This document shows, piece after piece, positions 7,124 through 11,751 of a stretch of 11,751 bases of DNA. The stretch is taken from the NCBI GenBank assembly GCA_043764015.1, contig JAYUKY010000069.1, positions 1 to 11,751 on the forward strand, written 5' to 3'. This DNA is from JANYGM01 sp043764015. Its GTDB lineage: Bacteria > Bacteroidota > Bacteroidia > Cytophagales > Thermonemataceae. A program made the translations under genes and the position numbers. The notes under the pieces were generated by a model. It was not told the origin of the DNA. It searched no databases and worked only from the letters and a program-made list of their open reading frames with translations. Position 1 is the stretch's first letter. Each line of letters starts with the position of its first letter.

Positions 7124-7127
7124 CCTA

Positions 7128-7244
7128 TGGTGTTGGGTGCTTCCACCTGACACCAAAAAATGTGTTTTTTGATGCTTGATTATTTAAAAATATTTCCCAA
7201 ATCAATGCCCAAAAGCACATTTAAAATCAGGTGGAAATGCCTGA
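7128..7244 (+). other. Candidate structured RNA segment with two competing folds, between the ABC-F gene and hisG
   Basis: Fold A is a local hairpin. TGGTGTTGGGTG (7128-7139) pairs along its whole length with CACCTGACACCA (7144-7155), including two G-U pairs, around a CTTC loop. Fold B is a long-range stem. Bases 7133-7150 pair with 7227-7244, with a perfect TTCCACCTGA/TCAGGTGGAA core (7141-7150 with 7227-7236), one mismatch and four G-U pairs. Nested inside fold B are AAATGTG (7158-7164) with CACATTT (7216-7222), TTTT (7165-7168) with AAAA (7211-7214), and TTGAT (7169-7173) with ATCAA (7201-7205). The folds share 7133-7150 and exclude each other. The G-U pairs would be A-C mismatches on the other strand, so a plus-strand RNA is implied. 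I recognise no known riboswitch. A small degenerate transposon-like element with inverted ends is an alternative. Confidence 0.5.
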
Positions 7245-7327
7245 ATTTATAATAAAAGGTATCTTTAGAAAAATAGTTTGCAAAATAAATTACATAAATT
7301 CCTATTCCAAAATAACTTTCTGAAGTG

Positions 7328-7354
7328 TATATTTGAGTTTTTTTCTTAATTTTG
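7328..7354 (+). promoter_or_regulatory. Possible hisG promoter region with two candidate -7 boxes
   Basis: TATATTTG (7328-7335) and TAATTTTG (7347-7354) both match the Bacteroidota -7 consensus TAnnTTTG, but neither has a clear TTTG 19-21 bases upstream. If used, they would start transcription 30-55 nt before the hisG ATG, leaving the structured segment at 7128-7244 outside the hisG transcript. The call is tentative. Confidence 0.35.
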
Positions 7355-7390
7355 TAAAAAATTTAAAATTCATCATTACAAAAAACACTA

Positions 7391-8254
7391 ATGACAAGTA
7401 AAATAAGAATAGCAGTACAAAAATCTGGCAGGCTTAGTGAAGCATCTTTAGCCCTCATCAAAGAATGTGGTATAGATTTTGGCGGTACGGGTACGGGCAG
7501 GCTGAAAACAGAAGCAAGTAATTTTCCTGCAGAAATACTTTTTTTGAGAGATGATGATATTCCTGGTTATGTGGCTGATGGTGTGGCTGATATAGGTATT
7601 GTGGGTGAAAATGTGTCTGTAGAAAAGTCCCCAAATGCTAATATTGTGTATAGATTAGGGTTTTCTAAGTGTCGTTTGTCGCTTGCCATTCCCAAAGGTG
7701 AAATTTATACAAATTTAACTGATTTTGAAGGCAAAGATATTGCTACTTCTTATCCAAAGCTACTGCAAAATTATCTAAAAGAAAATAATGTTTCTGCCAA
7801 AATCCACGAAATAAGCGGTTCTGTAGAAATTGCACCAAGTATTGGACTTGCTCACGGTATTTGTGATATTGTGAGCTCTGGAAGTACACTTTTAAGCAAC
7901 GGACTAAAAGAAGTAGAAGTTATTTTCCGTTCTGAAGCCGTAATGATTGCTGCTGATAATTTGCCCACAGAAAAACAAAAAATCTTAGAAAAACTGCTTT
8001 TTCGCATCAGAGCGGTGCAATCTGCACAAAAAAATAAATATATTTTGCTCAATGCACCCAACTCCCAAATAGACGAAATAGTACAGATTTTACCAGGCAT
8101 CAAAAGCCCAACTATTTTGCCACTTGCCGTTGATGGTTGGAGTTCTTTGCATTCAGTTATCAATGAAGATGATTTTTGGGATATTATAGAAAATCTCAAA
8201 AATGCAGGCGCAGAAGGCATTTTGGTTATTCCTATTGAAAAAATGATTGGGTAA
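7391..8254 (+). CDS. hisG: ATP phosphoribosyltransferase, long form (HisG_L)
   Basis: This enzyme catalyses the first, committed step of histidine biosynthesis, joining ATP and PRPP to make phosphoribosyl-ATP. It is complete at 287 residues, the length of long-form hexameric HisG, which is feedback-inhibited by histidine and needs no HisZ. Key segments are RIAVQKSGRL (6-15), ADGVADIGIVGEN (62-74) and the family signature GSVEIAP (143-149) through GLAHGICDIVSSGSTLLSNGL (152-172); DIVSSGST is the PRPP-binding loop. The C-terminal ACT-like regulatory domain (HisG_C) covers about 212-287. No other his gene follows; the next gene encodes a nuclease-fold protein, so hisG is separated from its usual operon here. 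An AT-rich leader without a Shine-Dalgarno sequence precedes the ATG, as for its neighbours. Confidence 0.97.
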   Translation: MTSKIRIAVQKSGRLSEASLALIKECGIDFGGTGTGRLKTEASNFPAEILFLRDDDIPGYVADGVADIGIVGENVSVEKSPNANIVYRLGFSKCRLSLAIPKGEIYTNLTDFEGKDIATSYPKLLQNYLKENNVSAKIHEISGSVEIAPSIGLAHGICDIVSSGSTLLSNGLKEVEVIFRSEAVMIAADNLPTEKQKILEKLLFRIRAVQSAQKNKYILLNAPNSQIDEIVQILPGIKSPTILPLAVDGWSSLHSVINEDDFWDIIENLKNAGAEGILVIPIEKMIG

Positions 8255-8258
8255 AAGA

Positions 8259-8293
8259 GAAGTACAAGGTTTGAAGTACGAAGTTTGAAGTAT
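8259..8293. repeat. Short 14-bp tandem repeat, about 2.5 imperfect copies
   Basis: GAAGTACAAGGTTT (8259-8272), GAAGTACGAAGTTT (8273-8286) and GAAGTAT (8287-8293) lie end to end just after the hisG stop. Each full unit contains TTTG across its junction with the next. It fills much of the 91-bp gap before the next gene; no terminator or consensus promoter is visible there, so read-through from hisG is possible. Confidence 0.75.
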
Positions 8294-8345
8294 AGGATAC
8301 AAACTTAAGATTTTCTTTCAAAAAACTATCAAAATAGCATCAAAA

Positions 8346-9059
8346 ATGGCAAAGAAAGCAAATTTTATTAACCAAAACGACAAAGAAAACAATAACGAAG
8401 TTATCAAAAATTGGCGTGAAGGTGATTTGATACAAACATTCAAAATAATTCCTATTAGAAACCGCAAAACGACTCTGATGGAAGAATGGCTGAATGCGCC
8501 CAAAATAACCCTTGATATAGCTGAAAAAACGGTTTTTGATAAGATTTTGAAACGTGCTGTAAGTGATATTAGTGGCTGGAATGAAGAAGATTTAAAAATG
8601 AAATTTATTGCCTACATTCTTGATTTAGGTCTTATGAATGAAGGTGTGGGCATTGTTTCTTATTTTGATAAAACTATTTCTGCTAATGTAGAAGGCACAA
8701 AACTTGTTGTAAAATCTGATTTTATGTTAGCAAAAGGCATTTTAGATGCTTTTCGTACTCCTTATTTTCATTTTCAGGAATACAAACCTAATAAAAACCC
8801 CAAAGGAGACCCAATGGCGCAACTTTTGGAGGCTTTTCTGATTGCACAAGTCAAAAATAAAAATGATAAATATAGTGATAAACCTTTGTATGGCGTTGAG
8901 GTAATTGGTGAAAATTGGAAATTTGTGGTAATGGAAAAGAAAGAATATTGCATCTCAAAAGCCTATAACGCTATTATTGAAGAGGATTTATTAGAAATAA
9001 TTGCCATTTTACGCAAATTCAAAGAGATTTTAGTTGAAAGATTATTTGAAAAAGATTAA
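8346..9059 (+). CDS. Uncharacterised protein with a predicted PD-(D/E)XK nuclease-like core
   Basis: I do not know a named gene for this 237-residue soluble protein. Its central part has the arrangement of a PD-(D/E)XK nuclease fold. An acidic helix (about 79-93, EEDLKMKFIAYILDL) is followed by D125 in KSDFMLAKG, then E145-Y-K147 in HFQEYKP. A helix with Q159 (MAQLLEAFLIAQ) follows, then strand segments PLYGVEVIGENWKFVVME. This D-xn-ExK-Q order recalls the N-terminal nuclease of type I restriction HsdR subunits. I remember similar short proteins in many Bacteroidota and cyanobacteria annotated as hypothetical. The N-terminal 45 residues are charged and Asn-rich, without a signal peptide. No restriction, toxin or transposase partner lies nearby. 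Nuclease activity is inferred from motifs only. The neighbours are hisG (91 bp upstream) and the protease gene (20 bp downstream). Confidence 0.7.
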   Translation: MAKKANFINQNDKENNNEVIKNWREGDLIQTFKIIPIRNRKTTLMEEWLNAPKITLDIAEKTVFDKILKRAVSDISGWNEEDLKMKFIAYILDLGLMNEGVGIVSYFDKTISANVEGTKLVVKSDFMLAKGILDAFRTPYFHFQEYKPNKNPKGDPMAQLLEAFLIAQVKNKNDKYSDKPLYGVEVIGENWKFVVMEKKEYCISKAYNAIIEEDLLEIIAILRKFKEILVERLFEKD

Positions 9060-9079
9060 AAAAATAATAAACACCAATA

Positions 9080-11314
9080 ATGAAAATAATTACATTGATT
9101 TTAATAGGCTATTTTGTAGCTCTATTGGGTTTTGCACAAACCCCTCAATATTCTCCTTGTTCTACAACTGAATATATGGAAAAATTACGCAAAGAAAATC
9201 CAAAAATGCAAACTGATGCACAATTTGAACAATTTATGGCACGAGAAATAGCCCTAAGAAAATCAAATAATGCTACTAATCAGCGTGTTGGTCCATATAT
9301 CATCAACGTAATTGTTCACGTAATACATTCAGGGCAATCAGTAGGCACGTATCCAAATATCACCCAAACACAAATAGCCACACAAATAAGGGTATTAAAT
9401 GAAGATTTTAACCGCACTAATCCTGATGCAAACACATATTGGGGTGGAACGGCAGCAGGTATGACTGGAGGTATTGTGTTCAAACTTGCCACAATGGACC
9501 CTGTAGGCAATATTTTAAAAGAAGCAGGAATACACCGCTACAATGGAGGACAATCAAGCTATACCGTTGACCAAATTGAAGCAAACATAAAACCCGTTAC
9601 TTCTTGGGATCCAGCCCGTTATTTTAATGTTTGGACAGTGTCTGATAATATTACTGCTTCTCCTGGTGTACTATATGGTGGTTATGCACAATTCCCAGAA
9701 GGCTCTGGTCTTAATGGAATGCAAACAGTAGCAAGTACAAACGCATTCACAGATGGTGTAGCAATCAATGCCTATTATTTTGGAAGTAATTTTAATGCTA
9801 ATGGCGTTTTATTACCTCCAGCACAGCAAATTTTCAATGTAAGTAATTTTGTAAGAGGGCATTTAATGACTCACGAAATAGGGCATTCATTGGGTTTAAG
9901 GCATATTTGGGGAGATGCTAGCTGTGGTAGTGATTTTTGTGCTGATACACCTATACACAAAGACCCTAATACAAATTTATGTTCTTCTCACCCAAAAGCT
10001 AATACTTGTGGCACAGCAGACGAAATGTTTGAAAACTATATGGATTATACCTCTGATTTGTGTATCAATATGTTCACGGCAGGGCAAGTAGAACGTATGG
10101 TTACTGTAATGGACGTTTCACCTCGCAGGCGTACACTTAGTACATCAAATGTGAGTAATTGCCCCACGCTTTCACTTACACGTGCTAGTGGCGCATATCC
10201 TGCAGGAGTTATCAATAATGTTTATTTTCAGTCAAATGACGGCATAGGTGGCGCACCCACTACAAATAGCGGTTATACTTATGTACTTGGTGGCACACTT
10301 CCCACAGGGCTTAACCTTAATACTGATACAGGAGCTATTTTGGGTACACCAACTGCATCTGGTACATACAACTTCTCTATTACACTAAAAGGTGCTGTAG
10401 GAATTGCTATGTCAGGTTTCGTTACAACAAATATCAGTTGTACAAGTAGTACTATTTCTTATTCAATTAACATTCAAAATACTATTTGCCCTATCATTGA
10501 TGTTTTACCTGTACTAAGCTCTTTACCTAATGCCTCCATAGGTGTGGCATATAATCAAAGTATCACTGCGTCTAATGGGACAGCACCTTATAGATATTCA
10601 TTATTTGCTGGGAATCTTCCTACTGGACTTACGCTTTCTAGTTTGGGGGTTATTGCTGGTGTACCGACAACCACACAAAATAGTAATTGTTCTATATTGG
10701 TATCCGACAGTAATGGTTGTTCAAAATTAGTAAATTATAGTATTGTTCCTTGTTCTGCAATAACCATAACAAATGTATTACCAACTGGGTTTACAGAAAC
10801 GCCTTATTCTGCGCAACTGCAAGCAAATAGCAGTAGTACAGATGCCATTTATAGATTTAGTAAAACACCTTCTTCTTCATTGCCCTTGGGGCTTGTAATG
10901 TCTAATACTGGGCTAGTAACAGGCACTCCCATAAATGTTGAAAATGGTAGTTTTTCTGTGACGGCAACCAATCAACTTAATTGTGAAAGTACAACCACTT
11001 TAGTTTCACTTTCAATTGCAAGAAATCCTACTACAAGTTTGAACAATCAGAGTAATACGCTAGAAAACCAAATTAAAGTATATCCTAATCCTAATAGAGG
11101 GGATTTTAATATTGATTTTGGAGCTTTGCGTTCAAATTATCAGTTTATAAAATTGTATGATATACACGGACAGTTGCTATTATCAGCTAATATTGTAAGT
11201 GATTTGATGGCTATTTCTATGAAAAATTTTGCTAATGGTATTTATCTATTAGAAATAGACGACAATAAAAATAATGGGAAAAGTCGTATATTGAAAAAAA
11301 TAATTAAAATTTAG
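9080..11314 (+). CDS. Secreted M43 (pappalysin-like) zinc metalloprotease with Ig-like repeats and a T9SS sorting domain
   Basis: The 744-residue protein starts with a Sec signal peptide (residues 1-19 or so, hydrophobic IITLILIGYFVALLGFA). The catalytic domain (about 70-350) carries the metzincin zinc site HEIGHSLGLRH (265-275; H265, E266, H269, H275) and the Met-turn region ENYMDYTSD (318-326). Cysteines at 282, 287, 301, 310 and 328 fit the M43B pattern (WGDxxC...CADTP...C...MFENYMDY...C). Three putative-Ig-like segments follow (about 365-470, 474-558, 560-647), each with an 'LPxGLxL...GxIxGxPT' core typical of He_PIG domains. A type A T9SS C-terminal sorting domain ends the protein (about 664-744: VYPNPNRGDFNIDF, LYDIHGQLL, NFANGIYLLEI). 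It should cross the inner membrane by Sec and the outer membrane by T9SS, then be released or surface-anchored. Its substrates are unknown. It lies 20 bp after the nuclease-like gene. Confidence 0.93.
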   Translation: MKIITLILIGYFVALLGFAQTPQYSPCSTTEYMEKLRKENPKMQTDAQFEQFMAREIALRKSNNATNQRVGPYIINVIVHVIHSGQSVGTYPNITQTQIATQIRVLNEDFNRTNPDANTYWGGTAAGMTGGIVFKLATMDPVGNILKEAGIHRYNGGQSSYTVDQIEANIKPVTSWDPARYFNVWTVSDNITASPGVLYGGYAQFPEGSGLNGMQTVASTNAFTDGVAINAYYFGSNFNANGVLLPPAQQIFNVSNFVRGHLMTHEIGHSLGLRHIWGDASCGSDFCADTPIHKDPNTNLCSSHPKANTCGTADEMFENYMDYTSDLCINMFTAGQVERMVTVMDVSPRRRTLSTSNVSNCPTLSLTRASGAYPAGVINNVYFQSNDGIGGAPTTNSGYTYVLGGTLPTGLNLNTDTGAILGTPTASGTYNFSITLKGAVGIAMSGFVTTNISCTSSTISYSINIQNTICPIIDVLPVLSSLPNASIGVAYNQSITASNGTAPYRYSLFAGNLPTGLTLSSLGVIAGVPTTTQNSNCSILVSDSNGCSKLVNYSIVPCSAITITNVLPTGFTETPYSAQLQANSSSTDAIYRFSKTPSSSLPLGLVMSNTGLVTGTPINVENGSFSVTATNQLNCESTTTLVSLSIARNPTTSLNNQSNTLENQIKVYPNPNRGDFNIDFGALRSNYQFIKLYDIHGQLLLSANIVSDLMAISMKNFANGIYLLEIDDNKNNGKSRILKKIIKI

Positions 11315-11395
11315 AAACTACTTATGAACCACACTCATTTGTATTCTCCGCCTAATTTTTGGGCAAGAAACACAAGAAACCGTTGATTTATTGGT

Positions 11396-11446
11396 TTAAA
11401 AACAAAGATTTGATAACTTTTTGAATTATCAAATCTTTGTTTTTAA
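11396..11446. terminator. Strong bidirectional hairpin terminator after the protease gene
   Basis: A perfect 21-bp stem pairs 11396-11416 with 11426-11446 around a 9-nt loop (CTTTTTGAA). The base of the stem is A-rich on the left and T-rich on the right (TTTGTTTTT), so it can act as a rho-independent terminator in both directions. It starts 82 nt after the protease stop codon. Confidence 0.8.
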
Positions 11447-11555
11447 GAGTTTTATATTTTTTTGATTGGCTTTTAAAACTTCATTTTCTCAATAAAAACT
11501 TTAGGGAAATTTTTTCTTATTCATATAAAAATGATTTTTTATGATTGTTTCCCAT

Positions 11556-11601
11556 TTAGATAACGACATTGATAATTTGAATTTCAAATGTCGTTATCTA
11601 A
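11556..11601. repeat. Perfect 15-bp inverted repeat
   Basis: TTAGATAACGACATT (11556-11570) and its exact complement (11587-11601) enclose a 16-nt spacer. No long U-run follows on either side. It could terminate a transcript entering from the right edge, be a protein-binding site, or mark the end of a mobile element. Confidence 0.75.
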
Positions 11602-11751
11602 CTCATAAGTAAAGTATTGTAAATAACCTACTAAACTTCCCGAAAGTTGAACACCAAGGCTGTAAGGAACTTTCTCATAAAGGTGAAATCAGCTTTTCAG
11701 CTCCATTAACAAGCTTTTTAGATACTTGCTTGTTACCAGTTAGGCACTCAA
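11602..11751. other. Right-edge stretch with several small inverted repeats, no confident gene
   Basis: GAAAGTT (11642-11648) can pair with AACTTTC (11668-11674), and its inner AAGTT (11644-11648) alternatively with AACTT (11634-11638). TAACAAGC (11707-11714) pairs with GCTTGTTA (11728-11735). On the minus strand a frame enters from the right edge and stops at 11675-11677, giving a possible 24-residue C-terminus that ends KKLVNGAEKLISPL. It is too short to identify. The rest of the gap after the protease gene (11315-11555) holds the terminator at 11396-11446 and otherwise plain AT-rich sequence. Confidence 0.4.

Noticed and set aside
7136..7160. 5S rRNA-like string around CCACCTGACACC
   Set aside because: It resembles the loop-B region of 5S rRNA for only about ten bases; the following conserved GCCGAAC and the rest of the molecule are absent.
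7852..8220. Minus-strand ORF of 122 codons inside hisG
   Set aside because: It lies entirely antisense to conserved HisG sequence and shows no family motif.
8318..8503. Minus-strand ORF overlapping the start of the nuclease-like gene
   Set aside because: It is a short hydrophobic frame antisense to the N-terminus of a better-supported gene, with no promoter match.
9080..11314. Adhesin without enzymatic activity
   Set aside because: The Ig-like repeats and T9SS tail alone could suggest an adhesin, but the intact HEIGHSLGLRH zinc site, the Met-turn and the cysteine pattern support an M43 protease.

Overview
The window looks like the chromosome of an AT-rich member of the Bacteroidota, probably Cytophagales-like; the order-level placement is a guess. 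Several signs agree. Start codons lack recognisable Shine-Dalgarno sequences. Upstream regions carry the Bacteroidota promoter pattern (TTTG, about 19 bases, TAnnTTTG). The secreted protease ends in a type IX secretion (T9SS) sorting domain. The remnant at the left edge matches the Bacteroidota lipoprotein family DUF6252.

Left part (1-1380), all on the minus strand. Base 1 lies inside a perfect tandem array of an 8-bp unit, which doubles as an open, stop-free reading frame on the minus strand. Next comes a 5'-truncated DUF6252-type reading frame, then a tRNA-Leu(CAA) gene with its own promoter and rho-independent terminator, then a stand-alone LON substrate-binding-domain protein with a good promoter. 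Bases 1353-2137 are AT-rich, with no convincing gene; they hold the LON promoter, a possible insertion-sequence end, weak hairpins, a palindromic repeat and the valS promoter.

Middle part (2081-8254), plus strand. These are housekeeping genes: valS (valyl-tRNA synthetase), a duplicated-ATPase ABC-F translation factor with a charged coiled-coil tail, and long-form hisG (first step of histidine biosynthesis). hisG is not followed by the other his genes. The valS and ABC-F genes have their own recognisable promoters; the hisG promoter is less clear. The 307-bp gap before hisG holds a 33-nt palindrome, whose core also occurs upstream of valS, and a roughly 117-nt segment that can fold in two mutually exclusive ways. 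The G-U pairs in those folds point to a plus-strand RNA.

Right part (8346-11751). A PD-(D/E)XK nuclease-fold protein of unknown role is followed after 20 bp by a large secreted M43 (pappalysin-like) metalloprotease. That protein has a signal peptide, a zinc site, three putative-Ig-like repeats and a T9SS tail. A very strong hairpin terminator ends the protease gene. The last 300 bases carry a second perfect hairpin and further small inverted repeats, with no confident gene.

The genes do not form one pathway. valS and the ABC-F factor both serve translation, hisG is metabolic, and the nuclease-like protein and protease are accessory. The parts most worth a second look are the switch-like inverted repeats before hisG, the frame-neutral octamer repeat at the left edge, and the truncated DUF6252 reading frame.
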